Source: Mycolicibacter virginiensis | Lineage (GTDB): Bacteria; Actinomycetota; Actinomycetes; Mycobacteriales; Mycobacteriaceae | Assembly (NCBI RefSeq): GCF_022374935.2 | Contig: NZ_CP092430.2 | Span: 2,790,001 to 2,854,000, forward strand | DNA: 64,000 nt | Direction: 5' to 3' | In this document: positions 28,913 through 36,816 of the stretch, piece after piece | Layout of the letters: each line of letters begins with the position of its first letter | Numbering within the stretch: the stretch's first letter is position 1 | Notes under the pieces: generated by a model | Told to the model about the DNA's origin: nothing | Seen by the model: only the letters and a program-made list of their open reading frames with translations | Databases searched by the model: none | Made by a program: the position numbers and the translations under genes

Positions 28913-29794
28913 ATGACACGCCAACGGCCACCGCGCTCGGCCGCGAGTTATCCGAAGACTCGGCGGATCCGTTTCCGTTTCGGCGACGGCTTCGACAACA
29001 ACGATGGCTACGGCAAGTACTTCGCCGACGACGATATGGTGCTCAGCCACTTCCTGGCCGGATTGTCCGGTGGTTTTCCGGCGGGCGAGGAATCCTTCAT
29101 TCGCTCGGTGCGCCGCGTTGCCGATCGCGTCACCGACCCGGTGCTGAGAAAGCAGGTGGCGGGGTTCATCGGCCAAGAGTCCACCCATGGCCAGGAGCAC
29201 CGCCGGCTCAACGCCGTGCTCGCAGACAAGGGCTATCCGATCCGCTGGCAGGACTCGGATACCGTGCACCGCTGGCGAATCCGCGCCGAGGAACGCACCC
29301 CGGCCATGGTGCACCTAGCCCAGACCGCGGCACTGGAGCACTACACCGCAGTCCTGGCCGAGCGCATCCTCTCCACCGACGAGATTCAGGCCATACCGGG
29401 GACGCCCGAGGTGTGGAATCTGCTGAACTGGCATGCGGTGGAAGAACTTGAGCACAAGTCGGTGGCCTTTGACCTCTATCGCGCCGTCGGCGGCTCCGAG
29501 GCGGTCCGGATCATGGCGATGGCGGTGGTGATCGCCGCCACGGTTCCGCTCATCGCCCTCGGGTTGGTCGTCTCGCTGGCCCGTGACCCTGCGGCACGAC
29601 GGCAACCGTGGCGGGCGTTGCGGGGAATCGCCGCGCTGTACCGCGGGCCATTCTTCCGCGGATTTCTGCGCGACGCGGCGGTGTACCTACGCCCGGGTTT
29701 CCACCCTGACGATGTGGATACCGTTGCCTTGCTTGACCATTGGCGCTCGCGTTTGTTCGGCACCGACGGCGCCCTCAACGACCATCTGCGCTGA
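28913..29794 (+). CDS. Metal-dependent hydrolase, ferritin-like (PF10118 type)
   Basis: 293 aa. The helical metal-binding pattern is visible: FPAGEESFIRSV (about residue 55), GQESTHGQEH (about 86-95), ALEHYTAVLAE (about 142) and HAVEELEHKSVAFD (about 175-188), giving Glu and His ligands for a di-metal centre. A membrane segment follows at about 198-222 (IMAMAVVIAATVPLIALGLVV). The family is annotated as predicted metal-dependent hydrolase but resembles diiron oxygenases. Downstream of the TetR gene on the same strand. Confidence 0.85.
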   Translation: MTRQRPPRSAASYPKTRRIRFRFGDGFDNNDGYGKYFADDDMVLSHFLAGLSGGFPAGEESFIRSVRRVADRVTDPVLRKQVAGFIGQESTHGQEHRRLNAVLADKGYPIRWQDSDTVHRWRIRAEERTPAMVHLAQTAALEHYTAVLAERILSTDEIQAIPGTPEVWNLLNWHAVEELEHKSVAFDLYRAVGGSEAVRIMAMAVVIAATVPLIALGLVVSLARDPAARRQPWRALRGIAALYRGPFFRGFLRDAAVYLRPGFHPDDVDTVALLDHWRSRLFGTDGALNDHLR

Positions 29795-29812
29795 ACGCCG
29801 TTGCGCCAGAGG

Positions 29813-30226
29813 TCATCCGTAGTAGGCGAAGCTACACGTGGGGCGCGCTTCGGTTTTGAACGCCGCCAGCATGCCGTCCATGGTGATCGTGCAGCTGAGC
29901 GTCGCATCCCCGGCGTCGGCGGTCACCGAAGTCTCGACCTCGTCGTAGACCGGGTAGTTCTTCTCCCACGGCAGCGTCACGTTCGACTCGGTCTGCTGCG
30001 GGCCGCCGTTGATCCGATAGCTGATGCTGACCGGCCCGTCGGCAGACCCGAGGACCTTCATGGTCGCCGTGCCGACCGGAGATCCGGCCGGGGCCCGTCT
30101 GACCTGCTGAACGGCCGAAAACGCCGCCTGAGCGGTCACCGGCGAGCCGGTGGCGACCACGGCGCACAAGCCGAGCACCGTGGCGGCGATACGCAAAGAC
30201 CTCAGAACCCCAGTCGGCATGGCCAT
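29813..30226 (-). CDS. Secreted MmpS-like protein
   Basis: 137 aa. Signal peptide at residues 1-35 (basic MPTGVLRSLRIAA, hydrophobic VLGLCAVVATG, cleavage near AQA-AF). The mature part has the MmpS-like beta-sandwich pattern: SISYRINGGPQQTESNVTLP, then PWEKNYPVY and a Cys pair SCTITMDG...PTCSF that probably forms a disulfide. MmpS proteins accompany MmpL lipid exporters; no mmpL gene is next to this one and it lacks the usual transmembrane anchor, so it may be a soluble periplasmic relative. Confidence 0.7.
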   Translation of the reverse strand: MAMPTGVLRSLRIAATVLGLCAVVATGSPVTAQAAFSAVQQVRRAPAGSPVGTATMKVLGSADGPVSISYRINGGPQQTESNVTLPWEKNYPVYDEVETSVTADAGDATLSCTITMDGMLAAFKTEARPTCSFAYYG

Positions 30227-30265
30227 CGTGGCAGCCTACGTCGGGACCCGAGCTCGATGTGGCGA

Positions 30266-33022
30266 TCACGTCACATCGTTGGCATCAAGCGCCGCGGCCA
30301 GTCTGACCCGGGTGCGGATGCCGAGCTTGCGGTACACACTCGACAGCGTGCTCTCGATGGTCTTTTCGGCCAGAAACAGTTCGACGGCGATCTCGCGATT
30401 GGACATGCCGCGAGCCGCGAGAACGGCGGTGCGCCTTTCGGCGGGAGTCAGTCGCCGGCCATCGCCGCGGGTGCCACTCAGCCGAGTCAACTCCCGCCGT
30501 GCCCGCTCCGCCCACAGTGGCGTACCGAGCGCCTCGAAAGTGCTCAGCGCGGCGGCCAGGCTCGTGGTCGCGCTCCCCCGTTGACGCCGGCGACGTTGCA
30601 GCTGGCCCAACAGGAGTTGCGTACGCGCTTGCTCGAAAGGCATTGGGAGCCGCTGGTGGTGCGCCATCGCGCGCTCCAAGGCACGAAGTGCGGCGGCGAG
30701 GTCGCCACGAGCGGCTAGCACCGTGGCGCGCCCACGGGCTCCGACCGCCATCATCCAGGGTCGGTCACGGTCAGCGCCGTGCGTCTCGAGCGCATCGACG
30801 AGTGCTTCGGCCTCCTCGAGCTGATCGAGCGCACTGAGCGCTTCGATGGCATCAGGAAGATGCTCCCCACCCTCGATCTCCAGCTCGTGTGGGGGATCGA
30901 ATTCGTCCAGCAGTGGCCGCAGCACGGCCAGCGCGGCAGCGTAGTCACCGAGCGATACCTCCAGGAAGGCAAGCACTCTGGACGGCTCCTTGACCTGCCG
31001 CCGCGCGCCCACCGCACGGGCCGCCGCTATCGCGGCACGGGCGTCGGCGCGTGCGTCGGTGGCGCGCCCGTGAAATGCCGCAACGGAGGCTCGCTTGGTC
31101 CATGCCGTGGCGCAGGAAAGCCGCCCGCCGAGTTGTTCGGCACGCTGCACAGCCGTGTGCGCGGCCCGGCCCGCCTGCTCGTATCGGCCCGCCCAGATCG
31201 CTACCGCCGCAATACGATTGTCCACCCAGACCAGATCGACTTCGCTGCCGTCGACGGTCATGTCGTGGCGAACCGCGTGAATCTGGGTGTCAGCGGTCTC
31301 AAGGTCGCCGATGTACGCCGAGATCACCGCTTGCACGGCTCGAGCACGCAGAAACGTGGTGGCACCGCCGCGAGGGTCCTCGAGTTGCACGGCCAGCTGC
31401 AGCGCACCACGGTCGACGCCGCCGCCCCAAATGAACGACGCTGTCACCCAAATAGCCAAGGCCTGACTGCGCAGACCGGGCGCGTCGAGTTCCTCGGCCA
31501 GCGCCGCCGCGCGCTGAGCATGCTCGATCGTCGCGCTCATCCGGTCAGCGATCGCCAGGGCGAGTGACAGCCGCAACAAGCACACCAGCCTGAGCGTCGG
31601 GACGTCAGCAGCCTCATCGGCAGCCGCCGACAGCGCTTCGATGGCGCCAGGCAAGTCGTCGTCATAGGCCTTCACCGCGCCCAGGTGCGCCAATGCCAGG
31701 GCACGCAATGCCCCGGGTGGCTGATCGGCGAGTACGCACTGCAGATGCACACGCGCCGGCGCTATCGACCCCGAGCGAAAGTGCAGTTCCGCGGAGCGAA
31801 TTCGTCGCTGCGGGCTGTCCCCGCCGCGGTCCAGGGCCAAGTCGATCAGCTCGGCAGCGGCGGCCAGCGCACCGCGCGCCGCCAGAGCGTCGGCCGCCGC
31901 GTCCAGCTCAGCCAGAGTGGCTGCGTCGCTCGTCGACGCCGCCAAGGCCAGGTGACGCGCCCGTAAGGTGCGGTCCGCGACGACGCCGGCCAAGGCTCGG
32001 TGCGTGGCGCGACGGCGCTTCGCAGAAGCGCTGGCGGCCACGCCATTGGCGTACAGCGGGTGGGCGAATCGGACGCGGTGACCATCCAGGGTGGCCACGC
32101 CGAGCTTCTCGCAGGCTTCGATCGACTCCACCACACGTTGGGATGACAGCGTGGTGGCCCGGCTGAGCTCCTCGGTGGTCGGTGATGCAGAGCAGGCCGC
32201 GGCCAGCAGGACCGCAAACGCGTCATCGCCCAGACTTTGCACGCGACTGCTCACCAACGCGGCCAAACTGTCAGGCAGATCGGCCGCAGCGCCGGGTGCA
32301 TCCAGCTCGGCCCGGGCCAACTCAAGTGCGAACATCGGATTGCCGCCCGAGATGCGATGCACCCGGTTGAGCGCCGGGCGGGGCAACGTACGGCCCCAGC
32401 GTGCGGCGATGAGGTCGTGCACGCCCTCCACGCTCAACGGGCCCATCCGAACCCGAGTGGCGATCGCGGGATTGCGAAAGGTCAGCCACTGCGCCAAATC
32501 GGCGAGATTGGACTGAGCGACGCGGACGGTGACAAGAAGCCCAACATTTTTCGAAAGACGCCGGGCGGTAAAGCCGAGCACCGCTCGACTGGACGGGTCA
32601 AGCCACTGCGCGTCGTCGACTGCCAGCAACACCGGCGATCTCGCACTGAGGCGCTCGACAGCCGCACCGAACGCCGCGGCGACGGCCCGTTCGTCGAGGT
32701 CCGGCCCAGCCGGGGCCAGTTGGTCTCGCGCCCGGTCCAGCGCACGGCGCTGCGGGCCGGGCAGTTCCCCCAGTACCGCGTGGTCGATCGCGTTGAGCAG
32801 GTCAGCGACCGCAGCGAAGGCATAATCGACTTCTGCCGCAGCCCCATGCGCCGACAGCACCAAGAATCCTTGAGCGCAAGCCATGTCCGCGGCGCTCAGC
32901 ATCAACGTGGTCTTGCCGATGCCGGCTTCGCCCTCGATCACCAACGCCGCGGGCCCCGGCCGAGCGCGGGCCAGCAAATCCGACACAGCCCGCACCTCCG
33001 TGCGGGGCACCGTCGTTGACAC
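30266..33022 (-). CDS. Large ATP-binding LuxR (LAL-type) regulator
   Basis: 918 aa from GTG 33022 (MSTTVPRTEVRAV). Walker A is GEAGIGKTTL at residues 31-40, Walker B-like LLAVDDAQWLDPSS near 130-143, then a long helical TPR-like region and a C-terminal LuxR helix-turn-helix (LTPAERRTAVLAARGMSNRE, about residues 855-915). The open frame continues about 50 codons upstream across the tRNA-Val remnant and attachment junction; that extension is not coding. Such regulators are signal-responsive STAND ATPases; the target is unknown. It ends the chromosomal part before the inserted element. Confidence 0.9.
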   Translation of the reverse strand: MSTTVPRTEVRAVSDLLARARPGPAALVIEGEAGIGKTTLMLSAADMACAQGFLVLSAHGAAAEVDYAFAAVADLLNAIDHAVLGELPGPQRRALDRARDQLAPAGPDLDERAVAAAFGAAVERLSARSPVLLAVDDAQWLDPSSRAVLGFTARRLSKNVGLLVTVRVAQSNLADLAQWLTFRNPAIATRVRMGPLSVEGVHDLIAARWGRTLPRPALNRVHRISGGNPMFALELARAELDAPGAAADLPDSLAALVSSRVQSLGDDAFAVLLAAACSASPTTEELSRATTLSSQRVVESIEACEKLGVATLDGHRVRFAHPLYANGVAASASAKRRRATHRALAGVVADRTLRARHLALAASTSDAATLAELDAAADALAARGALAAAAELIDLALDRGGDSPQRRIRSAELHFRSGSIAPARVHLQCVLADQPPGALRALALAHLGAVKAYDDDLPGAIEALSAAADEAADVPTLRLVCLLRLSLALAIADRMSATIEHAQRAAALAEELDAPGLRSQALAIWVTASFIWGGGVDRGALQLAVQLEDPRGGATTFLRARAVQAVISAYIGDLETADTQIHAVRHDMTVDGSEVDLVWVDNRIAAVAIWAGRYEQAGRAAHTAVQRAEQLGGRLSCATAWTKRASVAAFHGRATDARADARAAIAAARAVGARRQVKEPSRVLAFLEVSLGDYAAALAVLRPLLDEFDPPHELEIEGGEHLPDAIEALSALDQLEEAEALVDALETHGADRDRPWMMAVGARGRATVLAARGDLAAALRALERAMAHHQRLPMPFEQARTQLLLGQLQRRRRQRGSATTSLAAALSTFEALGTPLWAERARRELTRLSGTRGDGRRLTPAERRTAVLAARGMSNREIAVELFLAEKTIESTLSSVYRKLGIRTRVRLAAALDANDVT

Positions 33023-33071
33023 GGTCTCATCCTCGCACTGCCGGGCAGTCCTGCTGGCCCCAAAAACGAGA

Positions 33072-33097
33072 AAAGCCACCTGCTTCCAGGTGGCTTT
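33072..33097 (-). terminator. Terminator of the tRNA-Val gene
   Basis: Perfect 11-bp hairpin AAAGCCACCTG / CAGGTGGCTTT with a CTTC loop, followed on the minus strand by TTTTCTCGTTTTT. It lies just past the 3' end of the tRNA-Val remnant, the normal position of a tRNA terminator, and so marks the original chromosomal flank. Confidence 0.85.
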
Positions 33098-33101
33098 CTT
33101 G

Positions 33102-33146
33102 TGGTCCCGGCTGGGATCGAACCAGCGACCTTCCGCGTGTGAGGCG
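33102..33146 (-). other. 3' half of tRNA-Val(CAC): attachment-site remnant
   Basis: Reading the minus strand: anticodon loop CTCACAC (anticodon CAC at 33141-33139, codon GTG), anticodon-stem 3' arm GCGGA, variable loop AGGTC, T-stem/loop GCTGG-TTCGATC-CCAGC, acceptor strand CGGGACC and discriminator A at 33102. The 5' half (D arm, 5' acceptor) is absent upstream, and the matching 5' anticodon-stem arm is mismatched (ATCGC instead of TCCGC). This is what is left when an integrase uses the tRNA 3' end as attachment core: the native tail remains here while the intact tRNA is rebuilt at the other end of the element, which is not in the window. Confidence 0.8.
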
Positions 33147-33238
33147 ATCGGTACGGCGTTTCCCCAGAACATGCACGTTCGCCGGAGTCGCTCGACCTGC
33201 GGAAACGGTGTGGGTCGAGCAGGGTCGATCGCCGCTTA

Positions 33239-33266
33239 TGTGTCACCTCTGTGTCATGTTGTGTCA
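33239..33266 (+). repeat. Three TGTGTCA repeats next to the attachment site
   Basis: TGTGTCA begins at 33239, 33250 and 33260, spaced 11 and 10 bases, so the copies lie on one face of the helix. Directly repeated short sites next to an attachment core are typical arm-type binding sites for tyrosine integrases or excisionase. Confidence 0.5.
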
Positions 33267-33321
33267 CTTTTCGAGATCGCTGACCGTCAGCCACCCCGTC
33301 CGGCGCGGCCCCGCACAACGA

Positions 33322-33358
33322 AACCGGCCCCGCACCTGGGTGAGGTGCAGGGCCGGTT
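33322..33358 (-). terminator. Strong hairpin terminator after the leftward element operon
   Basis: Arms 33322-33337 and 33343-33358 pair over 16 bases with one mismatch around a 5-base loop (AACCGGCCC...GGGCCGGTT). It sits just downstream of the last leftward gene of the element (stop at 33382) and before the attachment site. Confidence 0.75.
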
Positions 33359-33381
33359 GGGCGGTGGGGTGACGGTGGGGG

Positions 33382-34098
33382 TCACCGGGGCTTGTTACCG
33401 CAGACGCTGGAGCGCGACACCGACGGTGCCGTCTCCGGCACCGCTACGCCACCGGCCGGTACCGGCAACGGGATGGTGAAACCCGAGCAACGATCGGTGT
33501 CGAGGCGGATCGTGTCACCGACCCGGTAAGCGAAGAGATCACCGCCGATGATCGCCCGCTCCCACCGCATTGGCCGGTCCGTCACTGTCGGCGCCGGCGG
33601 GCCGCCCGGCAGCCGTTCGTTCGACGACGGCGCGTCGCAGGACCAGTACCGCGTGTCCAGTGTCAGGCCCACTTCGGTGACGGCGTCGGGCACGCCTACA
33701 ACGGTGCCGGCGGGCAGCCGCAACATCACGCTGCAGCCAATCTCAGGTCGCGGGCTGAGGAAGGCAAACGCCTCCCCGCGCTCCTCCGCTTCGGCAGCGA
33801 CCTCGCGATCCACTCCAGCGGGTAACGTGTCCACCTCGACGACGTGCCGCTGGCGGCGCTCCTCGTGACGCTCACCCGCTGCGTAGCCGGCCTCGTACTC
33901 GGCGGCGTACGCAGCGTCTTGCCGCGTGGCCTCAGCGACCCCGCTCGCGCGCCCCAATTCGAAGCTGTGGTCCTGCGCCCAGGCGACCGTCAGGCCGACC
34001 GCGGTCGCAGCCACCAGCACCCACACCATCCGCACCCACCGTGGTGCCTTCGCAAGTGCACGTCCGGGCGCCCGAAAAATACGTCGTAGCCGCTTCAC
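33382..34098 (-). CDS. Element protein with one membrane segment, function unknown
   Basis: 238 aa. Basic N-terminus (MKRLRRIFRAPGRALAK), one membrane helix at about residues 24-41 (MVWVLVAATAVGLTVAW), then an outside domain with a charged coiled-coil-like stretch (about 50-85) and a folded C-terminal part with four cysteines. Its ATG overlaps the preceding gene (ATGA), so it is the last gene of the leftward TraB-linked operon. I do not recognise a family. The location in an AICE transfer region makes a role in mating-channel or spread function plausible, but that is inference. Confidence 0.65.
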   Translation of the reverse strand: MKRLRRIFRAPGRALAKAPRWVRMVWVLVAATAVGLTVAWAQDHSFELGRASGVAEATRQDAAYAAEYEAGYAAGERHEERRQRHVVEVDTLPAGVDREVAAEAEERGEAFAFLSPRPEIGCSVMLRLPAGTVVGVPDAVTEVGLTLDTRYWSCDAPSSNERLPGGPPAPTVTDRPMRWERAIIGGDLFAYRVGDTIRLDTDRCSGFTIPLPVPAGGVAVPETAPSVSRSSVCGNKPR

Positions 34099-34532
34099 CG
34101 TCCTCCTCCAGTCGGCAGCTTCTCGCTGGAGCCACCGTCACGGTCCGGCGGCAGCACCAGCTTGCCGCCGGTGCCGGGCCGCGGCATACATCCCCAGCCC
34201 ATCCCGGATCCTTCGGTGATGTCGGTGTCCTGCTCCAGGATCTGAGGCACCTTCGCCAGCGCGACGGAGATCTCCGCGATCCTCCACGCCGTGCCGTCAG
34301 GCAGGCCGATCCAGGCGTGGCAAATCGGCTGATCAACCTCCTCGTACGGCGCCCTCCACACCACCGGGCGTCCGGACTCGGCGGCGATCCTCAGAGCGAC
34401 CGGAGTCGACTCCGAGAACACGGCGCGCTCCGGCTCCGGACCGGAGACGGTTCCGAGCCCGAAACCGATCCCGCCGGCGACGGCGGCCGCGGCTGCGACC
34501 ACCGCCCCTTTGACCCAGCCGCGGGCGTTCAT
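34095..34532 (-). CDS. Small membrane-anchored or secreted element protein
   Basis: 145 aa with an N-terminal hydrophobic segment (about residues 8-28, VKGAVVAAAAAVAGGIGFGLG) that is a signal anchor or signal peptide, then a short exposed domain with two cysteines (HAWIGLP region and WGCMPRP). Overlaps its neighbours by four bases on both sides. No family recognised; the same topology as the next gene suggests that they act together at the membrane. Confidence 0.6.
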   Translation of the reverse strand: MNARGWVKGAVVAAAAAVAGGIGFGLGTVSGPEPERAVFSESTPVALRIAAESGRPVVWRAPYEEVDQPICHAWIGLPDGTAWRIAEISVALAKVPQILEQDTDITEGSGMGWGCMPRPGTGGKLVLPPDRDGGSSEKLPTGGGR

Positions 34533-34939
34533 GCCGCACCACCGAATCCGTCGTCAGCGGCGTAGCCGTAGCTGGTGTCAGCGGCGGGCTCGTCTGCTGG
34601 CTCCGGCGCGGGCTCGGTGACGGGCTCGGATTCGGCCGCCGGTGCCAGACCGAGCGACTGTTCCAACTGCGCCACATCGTGCAGCGCGACCAGCGCTGCC
34701 TTCGCGCTCTTCGTCGACGCCACCGCGGCCCGCGCAGCCGTGACCCAGGCACCGTCCACCAGCGCCTGAACGCGCTGGCCGATGCTGCCGGTTTGGCCTG
34801 CGTCGATCTCATTGACCAGCTGCTGGCACTGCTCGGCAAGTGGCACTGGAAGATTGCCGTCCCGCACAGCCCGTTCGAGGAACCGCGCGGCGCGGTCGGC
34901 GCTGAGGCGGATCGGCTTCGAAACTGTCTTGGTTGTCAT
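34529..34939 (-). CDS. Element protein of unknown function with acidic Pro/Glu-rich tail
   Basis: 136 aa, soluble. Helical first 90 residues (ADRAARFLERAVRDGNLPVP, STKSAKAALVALHDVAQLEQ) and an acidic repetitive tail of EP, AP and EPAD units ending DDGFGGAA. A clear ribosome site (GAAGGAGAAAG) precedes the ATG at 34939. The stop overlaps the next gene. No family recognised. Confidence 0.65.
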   Translation of the reverse strand: MTTKTVSKPIRLSADRAARFLERAVRDGNLPVPLAEQCQQLVNEIDAGQTGSIGQRVQALVDGAWVTAARAAVASTKSAKAALVALHDVAQLEQSLGLAPAAESEPVTEPAPEPADEPAADTSYGYAADDGFGGAA

Positions 34940-34964
34940 GTGCTTTCTCCTTCTGGAAGTTGGG

Positions 34965-35099
34965 TTACTTGTCGCTGTTTCGGTTGGCGTATTCGCCGAC
35001 CGGCGTGGCCACCATCGTGGCCAGGTCGAGGACCACCGTCTGTGCGTGGCGGGGACGATCCGCCTGCGCGGCGTCGCGGTCCGGGTCGGGGTCAGTCAT
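34965..35099 (-). CDS. Small 44-aa element protein
   Basis: MTDPDPDRDAAQADRPRHA is the start of a 44-residue frame ending GEYANRNSDK. It is supported by an excellent ribosome site (AAGGAGAAG, 8 bases before the ATG) and by fitting between two genes with the same upstream context (AAGGAGAAAGCAC before 34939). Acidic and Pro-rich at the start, no membrane helix. Function unknown. Confidence 0.55.
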   Translation of the reverse strand: MTDPDPDRDAAQADRPRHAQTVVLDLATMVATPVGEYANRNSDK

Positions 35100-35163
35100 C
35101 GTGCTTCTCCTTGCGGATTGAGGGTCTGATTCGGGTCGTGATTCGGGGTGTAGGTCGAGCAGC

Positions 35164-35460
35164 TCACGGTTCCGGCATCACCCCCTGCGCTATTTCGATC
35201 AGCACCGGATAGGCGAATCCCGCGGAGTTCGAAATTGCGAGATCGCACCGTGTAGGTAGGGCTGTAGCGGTGCTTGTATCGCCGGCTGTATCGCGGGTTT
35301 TATGGCTCCTAGATCCGACGAACCGCCGGAAAAGCCGGTTCTGGTCCCAAAAACGGCCTCTCACGGCCATGCAGGCGGTCCGGTCGCCGCCGGCGGACCA
35401 GACGCTGTATCGCGCCGGCCGTATCGGTCGGGTTATCGCGTGTGATCCGAAATAGCTCAT
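35164..35460 (-). CDS. Possible small element protein overlapping a repeat region
   Basis: 98 aa frame whose ATG at 35460 overlaps the stop of the preceding gene (ATGA), the pattern used throughout this operon. The composition is odd, with many Arg and Thr residues (RGRFWDQNRLFRRFVGSRSH), and the DNA carries repeated TGTATCGC motifs, so the region could instead be a non-coding transfer locus. No family recognised. Both readings are kept open. Confidence 0.35.
   Translation of the reverse strand: MSYFGSHAITRPIRPARYSVWSAGGDRTACMAVRGRFWDQNRLFRRFVGSRSHKTRDTAGDTSTATALPTRCDLAISNSAGFAYPVLIEIAQGVMPEP
35275..35439 (+). repeat. TGTATCGC repeats: candidate transfer (clt/TRS) locus
   Basis: TGTATCGC occurs exactly at 35275, 35287 and 35406, with near copies CGTATCGG at 35420 and GTTATCGC at 35432; spacing is 12, then 14 and 12 bases in the second cluster. 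TraB-type pumps of Streptomyces elements recognise repeated 8-base sequences downstream of traB, and this lies downstream of the traB-like gene. Confidence 0.45.
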
Positions 35461-35840
35461 TGCTCGATCACCCACTGCCCGGCCACATCCCGGCTCAGCG
35501 CCTGTCCCAGCAGCTGCGCGTCGGTGCCCACCAGCTGCGCGCTCAAGGTGCTCGGGGCGATGCCCATCAGTGCCGCGATTTCGCCGATCGGACCGCCACT
35601 GAGAACAGCCAGACCGAGCAGTCGGCGCTCGACCGTGGACATCGATTCCCGCGCGGAACGGAGCGCAACCACGGCGGCAGCAACAGCGTCCCAACGTGTC
35701 TCGCCGACAGCAGATTGCGCGATCATGTTGAGCGGCTGCAGCGCCTGCGCGTACGTGGTGACAAGGGTCCGCGCCACGGCCGGGACCGTCTCCGAGGCAT
35801 ACGAGACGTTGCTCGGTGTCGGGCTCGGGCGGCGTCCCAT
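35457..35840 (-). CDS. Element protein, possible sigma-like helix-turn-helix
   Basis: 127 aa. The C-terminal part (about residues 82-115) reads LSGGPIGEIAALMGIAPSTLSAQLVG, a helix-turn-helix arrangement like sigma-factor region 4 or small regulators; the N-terminal part is helical and Ala/Val-rich. It abuts the preceding gene (stop at 35841). The neighbouring genes at 35841 and 36466 share the same size and style, so the three may be paralogous DNA-binding proteins. Function not known. Confidence 0.6.
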   Translation of the reverse strand: MGRRPSPTPSNVSYASETVPAVARTLVTTYAQALQPLNMIAQSAVGETRWDAVAAAVVALRSARESMSTVERRLLGLAVLSGGPIGEIAALMGIAPSTLSAQLVGTDAQLLGQALSRDVAGQWVIEQ

Positions 35841-36269
35841 TTACAGCTCCTCGATCACGGTTGAACGCGGCGCCGACGGGGCGATGAAATACCCGCCGTC
35901 AGAGGATTTTTTAATGTCAGAGCGCCCGGCTGTTGCTATGCGGCGCGACTCCGAGAAGGCGCTGATTCGGGCAGCGATCGTCTGGGTGCGCGTGCGCATA
36001 ACGGCGCCCAGAGCATGGGCTGACACGCCGCCCAGCCGGAGGCTCGCGTAGACCTTCGCCAGCGCCGCGTCGACCACATCCTCACCGCTGCGGTACGCGC
36101 GCAGAGCGTCCAGCACCTTCAGCGGGTCGCTCTCTCGCTGAGCGATCCACCGGAGGGCTTCCAGCCGGGCCTGCTCAGCCCGCACCAGCTCGGCTGCCGC
36201 CTCCCGCACAAACTGCCGGCTGGCGGCCGAACTCTTCCGATCCCGGGCGTGGATGATGCGCGGAGTCAT
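35841..36269 (-). CDS. Element protein, helical, possibly DNA-binding
   Basis: 142 aa from ATG 36269 (MTPRIIHARDRKS), chosen because it overlaps the previous gene as ATGA. The central region is helical (FVREAAAELVRAEQARLEAL), and the second half LGGVSAHALGAVMRTRTQTI could form a helix-turn-helix. Similar in layout to the genes on each side. No family recognised. Confidence 0.6.
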   Translation of the reverse strand: MTPRIIHARDRKSSAASRQFVREAAAELVRAEQARLEALRWIAQRESDPLKVLDALRAYRSGEDVVDAALAKVYASLRLGGVSAHALGAVMRTRTQTIAARISAFSESRRIATAGRSDIKKSSDGGYFIAPSAPRSTVIEEL

Positions 36270-36469
36270 CGGACCGCCCCTGTCCCAGTCGCACATTCAC
36301 TGATCCGTGAGGCACATTCACTGGTCCGCGACGCACATTCCGTTGTCCCACAATCATTTGCACTGTCCGACGGGGTCACGTAGTCGGCGAAGATGAGGTC
36401 CGCGTGCTCACATTCCGAGGCCGGGCGGGGGCATACGCCCAGGTCAAGCCCCCGAGTCAGTGTCTTCAC
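36266..36469 (-). CDS. Small cysteine-repeat protein of the element
   Basis: 67 aa frame, GTG start at 36469 overlapping the preceding stop and a stop overlapping the next start, so it is embedded in the operon at both ends. The C-terminal half contains three tandem units with the pattern ECASR or SECAS, encoded by the 21-base direct repeat at about 36293-36356. Five or six cysteines including CEHADLIFADYV suggest metal binding. No family recognised. Confidence 0.5.
   Translation of the reverse strand: MKTLTRGLDLGVCPRPASECEHADLIFADYVTPSDSANDCGTTECASRTSECASRISECATGTGAVR
36293..36356 (-). repeat. 21-base tandem repeat inside the cysteine-repeat gene
   Basis: Three units beginning CACATTC (CACATTCACTGATCCGTGAGG, CACATTCACTGGTCCGCGACG and a third degenerate unit), in frame, encoding SECAS-like tripeptide repeats. 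Confidence 0.6.
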
Positions 36470-36807
36470 CGCTGCTCACCCCGCTCCGCGGCCGCAGTTC
36501 CGGCCAGTCGCCGGCCGAGAGTCTCGCGGCGCACGCCGGCAGCTGCGGCTGCTGCGGAGACGGATGCCCCGCCCAGCACCGCTACTCCCAACAGCTCCAG
36601 CAGGGCCTGCTCGATCGCTGCCTGACCGGAACGGAAACGGCTGACCGCGGCCAGAACTTCGTGGTAAGTCGCGTGGTCTGCTTCTGAGATCTGCTGCAGC
36701 GCAGAGACTGCGGCGACCAGCGCTTCGCCGACGGCTGCTGCCGCTTTCGGCGCTTGCGTTCGCGCACGGAAAACGTCGTCATGGGTGGGGTTGGGGATAC
36801 GTGACAT
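36466..36807 (-). CDS. Element protein, Ala-rich, possible helix-turn-helix
   Basis: 113 aa. The region ASVSAAAAAAGVRRETLGRRLAG (about residues 82-104) looks like a helix-turn-helix, and the middle is helical (EALVAAVSALQQISEADHAT). It is the first gene after the TraB-like gene, 9 bases from its stop, and overlaps the next gene (GTGA). No named family; likely a DNA-binding accessory of the transfer operon by position. Confidence 0.6.
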   Translation of the reverse strand: MSRIPNPTHDDVFRARTQAPKAAAAVGEALVAAVSALQQISEADHATYHEVLAAVSRFRSGQAAIEQALLELLGVAVLGGASVSAAAAAAGVRRETLGRRLAGTAAAERGEQR

Positions 36808-36816
36808 CAGGGACTC

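Noticed and set aside
33023..33172. N-terminal extension of the LuxR gene across the tRNA remnant
   Set aside because: The tRNA sequence and terminator lie within it; the GTG at 33022 gives the normal protein start.
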